Source: JABFSM01 sp036002045 (GTDB taxonomy: Bacteria; Gemmatimonadota; Gemmatimonadetes; Gemmatimonadales; GWC2-71-9). Taken from it: DNA of 64,000 bases. A program made the position numbers and the translations under genes. The stretch is from contig DASYTT010000139.1 of the NCBI GenBank assembly GCA_036002045.1, forward strand, positions 1 to 64,000. Reading direction: 5' to 3'. A model generated the notes under the pieces. It did not search any database. It was not told the origin of the DNA and saw nothing but the letters and a program-made list of their open reading frames with translations. Positions 1-7,499 of the stretch are shown piece by piece. Positions within the stretch are counted from its first letter, which is position 1. The number at the start of each line of letters is the position of its first letter.

Positions 1-30
1 TATTGGTAATTGCTCTCACGAGGAGACTGG

Positions 31-249
31 ATGGCGAAGGAAGAAGGAATCGAGATGGAAGGGGTCGTTCAGGAAGTGCTGCCGGACCGCAATTACCGGG
101 TCCTGTTGGAGAACGGCCACACGATCCTGGCCTACGCCGCCGGCAAAATGAGCAAATTCAAGATCCGGGTACTGGAGGGGGATCGGGTGAGCGTGGTGCT
201 CTCGCCCTATGATCTCACGCGGGGAAGGGTGATTTACCGACACAAATAG
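31..249 (+). CDS. infA: Translation initiation factor IF-1
   Basis: This gene encodes a 72-residue S1/OB-fold protein that binds the A site of the 30S subunit during initiation. The start MAKEEGIEMEG is chosen because AGGAG lies at 21-25, five bases upstream, and because the family begins this way. An in-frame upstream start would add seven residues not seen in IF-1. The C-terminus LSPYDLTRGRVIYRHK is the family signature, and the length matches the usual 71-73 residues. The stop codon TAG is also the first three bases of a mirrored repeat block. Confidence 0.97.
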   Translation: MAKEEGIEMEGVVQEVLPDRNYRVLLENGHTILAYAAGKMSKFKIRVLEGDRVSVVLSPYDLTRGRVIYRHK

Positions 250-345
250 GTAGGAGGTCGCAGGTCGCAGCTCGCAGATAGGTAGCAGGTGCTGGACCTA
301 CGACCTAATCTGTCACCTGCGCCCTGTCACCTGCGACCTGCTCTA
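247..345. repeat. Mirrored short tandem repeat, AGGTCGC/AGGTAGC units
   Basis: The left arm (about 247-293) carries repeats of AGGTCGC, AGGTAGC and similar 7-mers. The right arm (about 295-342) carries reverse-complement units such as CACCTGC and GCGACCT. The arms could fold into one long imperfect hairpin. The block begins on the infA stop codon and ends just before the terminator hairpin. It belongs to the same unit family as the blocks at 5238 and 54942. Confidence 0.85.
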
Positions 346-351
346 ACACAA

Positions 352-375
352 ACGGGCCGCCCGAGGGCGGCCCGT
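352..375 (-). terminator. Intrinsic terminator after the cold-shock gene
   Basis: A G/C-rich stem ACGGGCCGCC pairs with GGCGGCCCGT around a 4-base loop. On the minus strand it is followed by GTTTGTGTT. It lies 24 bases beyond the cold-shock stop codon and could also act on infA transcripts from the other side. Confidence 0.7.
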
Positions 376-398
376 CGCGTTTCTCCCGGGTCCAGGAG

Positions 399-614
399 TT
401 ACTTGGTGGCTTTGGTCACATTCTCGGCAGCGGGGCCCTTCGCACCCTGCACGATGTCGAATTCGACCCGCTCGCCCTCGGCGAGGCTGCGGAACCCATC
501 CATGCGGATTGCCGAGTGATGAACGAAGCAGTCCTTTTCGCCGTTTTCGGGAGTGATGAAGCCGAATCCCTTCGCGTCGTTGAACCACTTCACGGTGCCA
601 GTAACACGAGCCAT
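399..614 (-). CDS. Cold-shock protein, CspA family
   Basis: This is a 71-residue single cold-shock domain that binds single-stranded nucleic acid. RNP1 (KGFGFI) and RNP2-like (CFVHHSAI) motifs are visible. The start MARVTGTVKWFN is chosen because it is the family N-terminus and GGAG lies 10 bases upstream. An in-frame extension to 662 would add 16 unrelated residues. The gene stands alone between two intrinsic terminators. A roughly 85-base leader separates it from the upstream terminator, compatible with the long leaders of cold-inducible csp mRNAs, although no defined element was recognised. Confidence 0.95.
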   Translation of the reverse strand: MARVTGTVKWFNDAKGFGFITPENGEKDCFVHHSAIRMDGFRSLAEGERVEFDIVQGAKGPAAENVTKATK

Positions 615-700
615 TGCGCCTAACTCCTGGTTGTGGAGCTCCTCCGGTGGGGCGATGTGCACCCCCGGCCCCTTGTGAACGCGAGCCCATCTCGCGCCAC

Positions 701-736
701 AAAAGAATAAAAGACCCAGGGCGTTGCGCCCGGGCC
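701..736 (-). terminator. Intrinsic terminator of the kinase operon
   Basis: On the minus strand a hairpin (GGGCG/CGCCC around a CAA loop, extended past one bulge by CCC/GGG pairs) is followed by TCTTTTATTCTTTT. It lies about 95 bases beyond the end of the kinase gene and upstream of the cold-shock gene. Confidence 0.75.
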
Positions 737-829
737 CATGGTTATCATGCCTTCACACTTAACACGAGAAATACCACGAATCCTGCGGAGGTTTTCGCCG
801 CACCAAAGTGAAGCATCCCCCGGGAAAAG

Positions 830-2590
830 TCAAGATTTCGGCCCGAAGATCCGGCTAACCACCTGCGACAGCGAGCGGGAGCCCGTCCCGCTGTCGCGCT
901 TGACCGCGCGGTTCAGCGCGGCCAGGAACTCGCCCGCCGTCGGGTACCGGGCGCTGACATCGGCCCGGAGCGCGCGCCGCAGCACGGCCTCCACCTCGCT
1001 GCCGACAGCGCTCCGGGCCTCCGCCAGGCTGGGGGGTTGGTTAGTAGTCTGCTGGGCCAGGACCTGTACCGGGGTAATGCCCTCGAAGGGCGGGCGCCCG
1101 AGCAGGGCAAAGTACGCGGTGGCCGCCAGGCTGTAGAGGTCGGAGCGGCCATCGACCCGCTCGCCCAGCAGCTGCTCGGGGCTGGCGAATCGCGGGGTGC
1201 CGCTCTGGCTGGTAGCCCCGCCGAATTTGCCTTGCCCGCGCAACGCGATCGCCAGGCCGAAGTCGGTAATGCGCAGGTAGCCGCTCTTCTCGAAAAGCAG
1301 ATTCTCCGGCTTGATATCCCGGTGCACCAGCCCGATGCCGTGCGCGTGGGAGAGCGCGGAGAGCCCCTCGCGTAGCAGCCGCAGCACGCGGTCCAGTGTG
1401 AGGGGTCCTTCCTGTTCGACGAGCTGTGCCAGGTTGGGCCCGTCCACGAATTCCATCGTGTACCACATCAGCCCGGCGCGCCCACCGATCTCGTAGATGT
1501 TGACCAGGTTGCGGTGGTTGAGCCGGGCGGCGAGTTGGGCTTCCCGCCGGAACCGCTCGACGCCGGCGGGATCCTGAATCAGCATCGGATGCAGCACCTT
1601 GAGCGCGACGATTCGCTCCAGGTGCAGATCGCGCACCCGGTAGACTCTTCCGAACCCCCCCGAGCCAAGCTCGCTCAGCAGCTCATAGTCGTCTCCCAAG
1701 GCGCGGCGCAGCCGCTTTTCCCACTGGCGGACCGAATCGCTCGTGGTGCCGGCGACCGCGGTCTGCTCCAGCAGCATCGCAGTGGAGTAGTCGCCGGCCT
1801 CCGAGGCGAAGTCGTCGAGCATCTCTGTGGTGGTCAGGTAGCGCTTGGTGGGGACCTCGCGTAACGCACGCATCAACACCCGCTCGAGCGCGTGGGGGCA
1901 GGCGGCGCGCAGCTGGGTGGCCGGCGCGATCTCATTCGGGTTGGCGGCAGGCTCCACCCCGGTAATGGCATAGTAGAGCACCGCGCCCGCGCCGTAGACA
2001 TCACTGGTCGGATCGCCGGGCTGCCCCTCGCGAATCTCGGGCGCCATGAAGTGCAAGCCACCAGGCCGCTCCCCCCGGGGAATGACGGGGAGAGTATGGC
2101 TGCAGAAACGCAGGTCGGTGAGAGTGCCGCGCCCTCCGGGGCTCACCAGCAAGCCCGCCGGGACCAGCCGGCGCACGACGATGCCATGCGCGTGCGCGTG
2201 CTCGAGACCATTCAGGAGGAAGCGAGCCAGGTTGTGCACGTCGGGGATCGGCCGCGGACCGCGCGCGACGGCCTCATGCAGCCCTTCGCCTTCGATCCAG
2301 TTGCCGATGCGGTAGGCGACGTCGCCCACCACCCCGACATCGTAGACGTGCCGGACGGCCGGATGGTCGAGCCGGGCCAGGGCTTCCGCCTCCACCAGGA
2401 ACCAGGTCCGCAGCGCCTCGGAGCTGTAGAAGTTGACCCTGACGCTCACGCGCCGGCTGAGCAGCTGATCCTCCGCGACGAAGAGGACCCGCTCGGTATT
2501 CGCCGCAACCAGTCGCTCGAGGCGATAGCGAGCTCCGAGGACCGCCTCGGTCGCCTGAAACAGCTCGGTGGGGTTCACCGCGGTGGTCAC
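830..2590 (-). CDS. Tandem pseudokinase-serine/threonine kinase
   Basis: This is a 586-residue cytoplasmic protein with two Hanks-type kinase folds and no transmembrane segment. The second domain (about 302-560) is complete: glycine loop GSGGFG at 309-314, lysine of VALK at 331, VHRDIKPENLL at 422-432 and DFG at 443-445. The first domain (about 22-265) keeps the fold (MAPE near 182, SDVYGAG near 196) but has lost every catalytic motif: the VAIK lysine is arginine (VSVRV), HRD reads VRRLVP and DFG reads DLR. It is therefore probably a regulatory pseudokinase. The GTG start at 2590 overlaps the stop of the diguanylate cyclase gene by four bases (GTGA), which implies translational coupling. Confidence 0.92.
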   Translation of the reverse strand: MTTAVNPTELFQATEAVLGARYRLERLVAANTERVLFVAEDQLLSRRVSVRVNFYSSEALRTWFLVEAEALARLDHPAVRHVYDVGVVGDVAYRIGNWIEGEGLHEAVARGPRPIPDVHNLARFLLNGLEHAHAHGIVVRRLVPAGLLVSPGGRGTLTDLRFCSHTLPVIPRGERPGGLHFMAPEIREGQPGDPTSDVYGAGAVLYYAITGVEPAANPNEIAPATQLRAACPHALERVLMRALREVPTKRYLTTTEMLDDFASEAGDYSTAMLLEQTAVAGTTSDSVRQWEKRLRRALGDDYELLSELGSGGFGRVYRVRDLHLERIVALKVLHPMLIQDPAGVERFRREAQLAARLNHRNLVNIYEIGGRAGLMWYTMEFVDGPNLAQLVEQEGPLTLDRVLRLLREGLSALSHAHGIGLVHRDIKPENLLFEKSGYLRITDFGLAIALRGQGKFGGATSQSGTPRFASPEQLLGERVDGRSDLYSLAATAYFALLGRPPFEGITPVQVLAQQTTNQPPSLAEARSAVGSEVEAVLRRALRADVSARYPTAGEFLAALNRAVKRDSGTGSRSLSQVVSRIFGPKS

Positions 2591-3921
2591 GTATCCCGCG
2601 CGATCTCCACCAGATTGCGGCCGCCGCGCTTGGCCGCGTAGAGCGCCGAATCCGCCGCCGCGAGCAGCGCGGTCGGGGCGCGGCCGTGGCGGGGCGACTC
2701 GGCGATCCCGAAACTGATCGTAGCGAGCCCGAATTCGGGGTGATGCGACGCCAGCTCTTTGAGGCCGGCCTGCAGTCGGTTGATAAAGACCAGCGCCTCG
2801 GCGGCGCTGGTCATCGGCAGAATCACCAGGAACTCGTCGCCCCCATACCGACCGACCACGTCCAGCGCGCGAATGTGATGACCCAGCACCTGCGAGATCA
2901 GGATGAGATACCGGTCGCCGGCCGCGTGGCCCAGGGTGTCGTTGATCAGCTTGAAGCGGTCCAGGTCGAGCAGAACAATCGAGGTCTTGATCTGGTGGCG
3001 ATGACTGCGTGAAATCTCGGCCTCCAGCCGCTCCTCGAGGGCACGGCGGTTGAGCAGGCCGGTCAGCTCGTCGGTGGTGGCGGCGTTGTGGAGCCGCTCG
3101 ACCAGCTCGGCGTTCTTGAGGGCGATCGCGGCGGCGAAGGCGAGGGTTCCGGCCAGATCGCGCTCGGCGCGGCCGTAGACGAGTCGGTTGAGCCGCGGGC
3201 CCAGCACGAGCAGGGCGAGCCGCTCGCTCCCCGCATCGAGCGGAACCAGCAGCTCGGTGCCCTTCGGGAGGAGCTGGCCCAGCGCGACGTCGCTCGGATC
3301 GGTAACCGAGCAACCGGCCGGGAGCGCCTGGTTGAGCGCGGCGAGGTCGATCGGCTGGGGCACCGCGGTCTGATCGAGTGCGCGATAGCGCTTGGGCTTG
3401 TATTGCTCATTCTCCGGGCGGTAGAGACAGGCCCACCAGGCGAAAAACACTTCCGCCATGAAGTCGAGCACCAGATGCTCGGTTTCTTCGGTCGAATGCA
3501 CGGAGGAGAGCAGCCGCGCCACCTGCCGCAGCGCGCGGAGCTGGAATACTGAATCGTCGAGGGCCGCCTGCCGTTCCAGCAGGACGCTCCGCAGCTCGAG
3601 CACGATGCTGAGGCCGACCGCGAGCGACATTGCCACGGGGCCCAGCGCCCCCGCGATCTCGGGCGCGGCGAGGATGACCAATTGGGTCTCCCCGCTGGTC
3701 GCGCGGCTCACCTCGACGGCGCCAGCGAAGCCCTTTGGCCCGCCAATCCGATCCGTGCTGTTGCCTTTGACGATGGTCAGCCAGATCTGATCGCTTTCGA
3801 AGCGCTGCACGAGGACATCGCGGCAGCGTTCAAAGAGCTCCGAGTCCGTTCGGGCCAGACGACAGGCCGTCGCGAAGGCGCTCGGCAGACTGGCCATGGC
3901 GCGAGTGAGAGGGTACTGCAT
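2587..3921 (-). CDS. Diguanylate cyclase with N-terminal GAF-like region
   Basis: This 444-residue protein should make cyclic di-GMP. The C-terminal GGDEF domain (about 275-444) has the metal/nucleotide motif DLDRFKLINDTLGH and an intact active site GGDEF at 360-364. The preceding RALD at 351-354 matches the RxxD product-inhibition site spacing. The N-terminal 270 residues are soluble and look like one or two degenerate GAF sensor domains, though no ligand can be predicted. The gene lies 40 bases after the degenerate HD gene and is coupled by a GTGA overlap to the kinase gene, so sensing, c-di-GMP synthesis and phosphorylation probably belong to one pathway. Confidence 0.93.
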   Translation of the reverse strand: MQYPLTRAMASLPSAFATACRLARTDSELFERCRDVLVQRFESDQIWLTIVKGNSTDRIGGPKGFAGAVEVSRATSGETQLVILAAPEIAGALGPVAMSLAVGLSIVLELRSVLLERQAALDDSVFQLRALRQVARLLSSVHSTEETEHLVLDFMAEVFFAWWACLYRPENEQYKPKRYRALDQTAVPQPIDLAALNQALPAGCSVTDPSDVALGQLLPKGTELLVPLDAGSERLALLVLGPRLNRLVYGRAERDLAGTLAFAAAIALKNAELVERLHNAATTDELTGLLNRRALEERLEAEISRSHRHQIKTSIVLLDLDRFKLINDTLGHAAGDRYLILISQVLGHHIRALDVVGRYGGDEFLVILPMTSAAEALVFINRLQAGLKELASHHPEFGLATISFGIAESPRHGRAPTALLAAADSALYAAKRGGRNLVEIARDT

Positions 3922-3961
3922 GACAAATAATAACTTAGCAAAATGGGTACCGGGAACCGAT

Positions 3962-4582
3962 TCAGCCGCGTCCCCTCCCTGAAAGGTAGGCTCCCACCTC
4001 CTGGCTCAGCTGATGGAGCTCCGCCAGGAGGGTGGCCCGGCACTCTGCCGCCCGATTATCCAACACTTCGAGCAGGGCACGGTGCCACCAGAGCAGCTCC
4101 TCGGGAGGCGCCGGAGCGACGCTCCGGGCATACTCCACGCCCAGGCGCCGGATATCAGTCAGGGCTCTGCCGCAGATGTGAATCTCGGTAGCCATCCAGA
4201 TCTCGGTGACCCGCGGCGACGCCGATGCGAGCCGGGCCAGCGCCTCGAAGCGCGACGCCTTCCAGGTACGCTCGCGTCCCAGCGGGTCGAAGCGGGGCTC
4301 GGTCGCGGCTTCGACCGCCGCCGCGACGAGGCCGCCGAATCGGCTGGTGATACTCTGGATGAGCGCAACACGACTGGACTGGGGACTTGCGTCGACCAGC
4401 TGCTTCAAGACCCCCGCGACGATCGTGGCGTCCTCCGCCTGATGGCGGGCGAGAATCACCGCCACGTTCGCCGTGGTAAGCAGCGGATTGTGTCCATCGT
4501 AGCGGGACACCGGCCCGGGATGGTGCTTGGCGCAGAAGGCGAGCGCGTGGTGGATGCTGTCGGAATATCCGTGCGTATTCAT
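3962..4582 (-). CDS. Degenerate HD-domain protein, RelA/SpoT-hydrolase-like
   Basis: This 206-residue all-helical protein has the layout of the HD hydrolase domain of RelA/SpoT and small MESH1-type enzymes: a stretch HNPLLTTANVAVILARH followed by TIVAGVLKQLVDAS. The usual metal-binding His-Asp pair of LLHDVVED is replaced by KQ, and the first histidine position is also altered. It is therefore probably not an active hydrolase and may bind a nucleotide or protein partner. It starts 6 bases beyond queE and is followed by the diguanylate cyclase. The family assignment is by pattern only and remote homology is likely. Confidence 0.6.
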   Translation of the reverse strand: MNTHGYSDSIHHALAFCAKHHPGPVSRYDGHNPLLTTANVAVILARHQAEDATIVAGVLKQLVDASPQSSRVALIQSITSRFGGLVAAAVEAATEPRFDPLGRERTWKASRFEALARLASASPRVTEIWMATEIHICGRALTDIRRLGVEYARSVAPAPPEELLWWHRALLEVLDNRAAECRATLLAELHQLSQEVGAYLSGRGRG

Positions 4583-4588
4583 CGGCGC

Positions 4589-5230
4589 TCAGGGGATGCC
4601 GAGAATTTTATGGGTCTGCAGGGAGAGGCGCCATTCCGGATGAGCCAGGCAATACTGCAGCGCTAGGCGGGTGTTCCGCTCGCGCTCCGGTCCGTCCATC
4701 GGCTGCAGGAAAAAGTGCCGGAAGGCGAAATGGCGAAACCGCTCGGGCTCACCGCGCTCCTGGGGGAAGACCAGCTTGAGCTCATCTCCCGAAGTGACCA
4801 CCAGCTCGGCATCCGCCTTGGGACTCACGCACAGCCAGTCGATTCCCGGAGGCGGCTCGATGGTGCCATTGGTCTCCACCGCGACCTCGAAGCCGCGCCC
4901 ATGGAGCGCAGCGAGCAGCGCGCGATCCAATTGGAGCAGCGGCTCTCCTCCGGTACAGACCACGAAACGCTCGGACGGATGGCTGAAAGCGCTGCTTGGC
5001 CACGCTGCCGCGACCGCATCCGCCAACTCCTCCGCGGTGGCGAATTTTCCCCCACCTGGGCCATCGGTGCCAACGAATTCCGTGTCGCAGAATTTGCAGA
5101 CCGCCATGCTGCGGTCTGCCGCTCTCCCCGTCCACAAATTGCACCCCGCAAAACGGCAAAATACGGCTGCCCGGCCCGTGTTCGCGCCTTCGCCTTGAAG
5201 GGTGTAGAAGATCTCTTTGACGGCGTACAT
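4589..5230 (-). CDS. queE: 7-carboxy-7-deazaguanine synthase
   Basis: This is a 213-residue radical SAM enzyme of the preQ0/queuosine pathway, converting 6-carboxytetrahydropterin to 7-carboxy-7-deazaguanine. The N-terminus MYAVKEIFYTLQGEG is typical. The iron-sulfur cysteines occur as C30, C45 and C48, the CX14CX2C spacing known from some QueE proteins. The SAM-binding TGGEPLLQ follows near 93. The start at 5230 is set by the family N-terminus. An in-frame extension to 5413 only translates the repeat block upstream. No good ribosome binding site precedes the ATG, so its translation may depend on upstream queC. Confidence 0.93.
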   Translation of the reverse strand: MYAVKEIFYTLQGEGANTGRAAVFCRFAGCNLWTGRAADRSMAVCKFCDTEFVGTDGPGGGKFATAEELADAVAAAWPSSAFSHPSERFVVCTGGEPLLQLDRALLAALHGRGFEVAVETNGTIEPPPGIDWLCVSPKADAELVVTSGDELKLVFPQERGEPERFRHFAFRHFFLQPMDGPERERNTRLALQYCLAHPEWRLSLQTHKILGIP

Positions 5231-5237
5231 GGGGGAA

Positions 5238-5347
5238 AGATAGGTAGCAGGTGACAGGTCGGAGGTGGCAGGAGGTTGCAGGTACATCCGCCACCTGCCA
5301 CCTGCCACCTGCCACCTGCCACCTGCCACCTGCCACCTATCACCTAC
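5238..5347. repeat. Mirrored short tandem repeat, AGGTGGC/GCCACCT units
   Basis: The left arm (about 5240-5284) carries diverged AGGTRGC-type units. The right arm (about 5290-5345) is a clean array of seven GCCACCT 7-mers ending in CACCTATCACCTACG. The two arms are reverse complements and could form a long hairpin between queC and queE in their common transcript. The block overlaps the queC stop codon. Confidence 0.9.
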
Positions 5348-6033
5348 GTATCCGCATACGGCGCTGGGTCCTCGATCCCTACTTCCCGGAATCCCTTCAG
5401 ACGCAACACACACGCATCACACCTCCCGCAGGCTCGTCCCTCGGCGTCCGGGGCGTAGCAGCTCCTGGTGAGCGAGTAGTCCACGCCCAGCTCCAGCCCT
5501 TTGCGGATGATTTCCGCTTTGGAGAGAGCGATCAGCGGAGTCTGAATGTGGAAGCGGCGCCCCTCGACCCCCGCCTTGGTGGCAAGATTGGCAAGGGTCT
5601 CGAAGGCGCGGATGAACTCCGGGCGGCAGTCGGGATAGCCGCTGTAGTCGATCGCAGTGACGCCGAGGAAGATGTCGCTCGCATTCAGCACCTCGCACCA
5701 GCCCAGCGCGAAGGATAGGAAAATCGTGTTGCGAGCGGGAACGTAGGTGACGGGGATTCCCCCGGCGATCTCCCGGTCGCTCCGGCCAGCCGGCACGGGG
5801 ATGTCGTCGGTAAGCGCCGATCCGCCCATGCTGCGGAGGTCCAGCTCGGCGATGTGGTGATGCAGGATGCCGAGCTGGCGCGCCACGGCGCGCGCGGCGT
5901 CGAGCTCGCCGGCGTGACGCTGTCCATAGTGGAAGCTCAACGCGTGCAATTCGTACCCCGCGGCCTTCGCGATCGCGGCGGTCGTCGCGGAATCGAGGCC
6001 GCCGGAGAGGAGAACTATGGCGGGCGGCGTCAT
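5344..6033 (-). CDS. queC: 7-cyano-7-deazaguanine (preQ0) synthase
   Basis: This 229-residue ATP-dependent enzyme converts 7-carboxy-7-deazaguanine to preQ0. It has the PP-loop SGGLDSATT near the N-terminus and a C-terminal zinc site in CYAPDAEGRACGRCDAC. The ATG at 6033 overlaps the stop of the epimerase gene by four bases (ATGA). It precedes queE, and queF is encoded 4.8 kb away. queD and tgt are not in the window. Its TAG stop lies in the repeat block, and the last residues (PYADT) may be partly repeat-encoded. Confidence 0.95.
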   Translation of the reverse strand: MTPPAIVLLSGGLDSATTAAIAKAAGYELHALSFHYGQRHAGELDAARAVARQLGILHHHIAELDLRSMGGSALTDDIPVPAGRSDREIAGGIPVTYVPARNTIFLSFALGWCEVLNASDIFLGVTAIDYSGYPDCRPEFIRAFETLANLATKAGVEGRRFHIQTPLIALSKAEIIRKGLELGVDYSLTRSCYAPDAEGRACGRCDACVLRLKGFREVGIEDPAPYADT

Positions 6034-7409
6034 CGGTGCGCGGTTGTTCCCAGCACGTGGCGCAGTGCCTCGCCAAGGGTGGGATGACGGAAGCGGTATC
6101 CGCTCCGCGTCAGCACTTCGGGCAGCACGCGGGTGCTCGCCAGGATCGCCTCGTCGGCCATCTGGCCAAACAACAGGCGGAGCGCCGGGGCGGGTACTGG
6201 CAGCCACGCGGGCCGGTGGAGCGCTTTCCCGAGCTCACGGGCAAAAACGGCATTCCGCACCGGCTCCGGTGCGGTGGCATTCAGCACGCCGCGCACGTTC
6301 TCGTCGGTCAGCGCACGATAGAACACGCCGAGCAGATCGTCGGCGCCGATCCAGCTCATCCACTGCTTCCCGCTGCCCAGTCTGCCACCCGCGCCGAGCC
6401 TGAACGGCAGCAGCATCCGGCGCAGCAGCCCGCCGGCGGGCGAGAGCGGCAGTCCGATCCGGATCCGGACGACCCGCACTCCACTGGCTTCGGCGGGAGC
6501 GCTCGCCGCCTCCCACGCCTGGGCTACTTCCGGGAGGAATCCGGTGCCGGGGCTGCTCGCTTCCGTGAGCGTTTCTTCCCCTCGCTCGCCGTAGTACCCG
6601 ATCGCTGACGCCGATATCAGCGTGCGAGGACCACCATCGGCCTGCGCGATGGCCTCCGCCAACAGCCTGGTGCCGCTCTGTCGGCTCTCCAGGATGGCGC
6701 GCTTGCGCCGCTCGGTCCAGCGTCGCGCAATGTTCTCGCCGGCGAAGTGCACCACGGCATCTATTCCCCGCAGCGCCTCGGGACGAAGCCCGCCGCCTGC
6801 CGGATCCCAGCGAATCTCTCCCTGCCCCTCGCGCGGCGGTCTGCGCACCAGGCGGGTAACCCGGTGTCCGCCGGTGGTGAGCACCGGGATGAGCAACGAG
6901 GCGATAAACCCGGACGCGCCCGTCACCGCGACATGCAAGGGCGGCCGCTTCACCGCGGCGTGCATCGCGAGATCGGCTGCGGTCACGGCATGGCGGTAGC
7001 TGAGCAGCCGCGCGAGCTCTCGGGTCACCCGCCTGCGCAGCATGCCCGCGCCGCGTGGCAGCACACAGTGGATGTGATCATGGAGAATGCTCCCGCCGGC
7101 GCCCGCGGGCTCGAAGCGATGCCGGTGGGTCCACTGGTCGAAGGGTCCGCGCAGCTGAATGTCGTCGAAGCCGCGTCCGGGCTCGACGTTGCGGTGCTCC
7201 GCGGTCCAATGCACCCGCAAGGGGCCCTGGTGGATCACCAGCTCGGCGCGGCTGCCCTCCACCAGATTCGGGTCCCGCCGGGGCACCTCGATCTCGAGCC
7301 AGGGAGGAATCAGCCGCTCGAGCGCTCCCGGCCGCGCGTGCCAGGCAAACGCCTCCTCGGACGAGACGGACAGCGGGGTGGAGCGCTCGACGCTCAGCGC
7401 GGTGCTCAT
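6030..7409 (-). CDS. SRPBCC domain fused to TIGR01777-type epimerase
   Basis: This is a 459-residue two-domain protein. Residues 1 to about 150 look like an SRPBCC/polyketide-cyclase ligand-binding fold (WHARPGALERLIPPW, FDQWTHRHRFEP). Residues about 155-459 form an extended short-chain dehydrogenase of the SDR39U1/YfcH type, with the NAD(P) loop VTGASGFIASLL and ISASAIGYYG. The substrate of this family is unknown. It is the first gene of the minus-strand series and is coupled to queC by ATGA. A role in deazaguanine metabolism is not implied by sequence. Confidence 0.88.
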   Translation of the reverse strand: MSTALSVERSTPLSVSSEEAFAWHARPGALERLIPPWLEIEVPRRDPNLVEGSRAELVIHQGPLRVHWTAEHRNVEPGRGFDDIQLRGPFDQWTHRHRFEPAGAGGSILHDHIHCVLPRGAGMLRRRVTRELARLLSYRHAVTAADLAMHAAVKRPPLHVAVTGASGFIASLLIPVLTTGGHRVTRLVRRPPREGQGEIRWDPAGGGLRPEALRGIDAVVHFAGENIARRWTERRKRAILESRQSGTRLLAEAIAQADGGPRTLISASAIGYYGERGEETLTEASSPGTGFLPEVAQAWEAASAPAEASGVRVVRIRIGLPLSPAGGLLRRMLLPFRLGAGGRLGSGKQWMSWIGADDLLGVFYRALTDENVRGVLNATAPEPVRNAVFARELGKALHRPAWLPVPAPALRLLFGQMADEAILASTRVLPEVLTRSGYRFRHPTLGEALRHVLGTTAHR

Positions 7410-7499
7410 GGCCGAAGCGAGAATCTACCGTCTTGGCGCTTCTGTCGCGCGCCATCGCGCATTAGAATTGATGCCCGCTCAAGTCTCACGGAGCCGACG

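Noticed and set aside
2591..3313. N-terminal extension of the kinase protein
   Set aside because: It is an alternate frame of the GGDEF gene, and a GTG start with GTGA coupling exists at 2590.
5231..5413. N-terminal extension of QueE and small plus-strand frames over the repeat
   Set aside because: The sequence is translated repeat (QVAGGRW and similar periodic peptides) plus queC antisense. It shows periodicity, not coding.
6747..7499. Upstream extension of arginine decarboxylase
   Set aside because: It lies antisense to the epimerase gene and shows no homology. The decarboxylase family starts near 7500.
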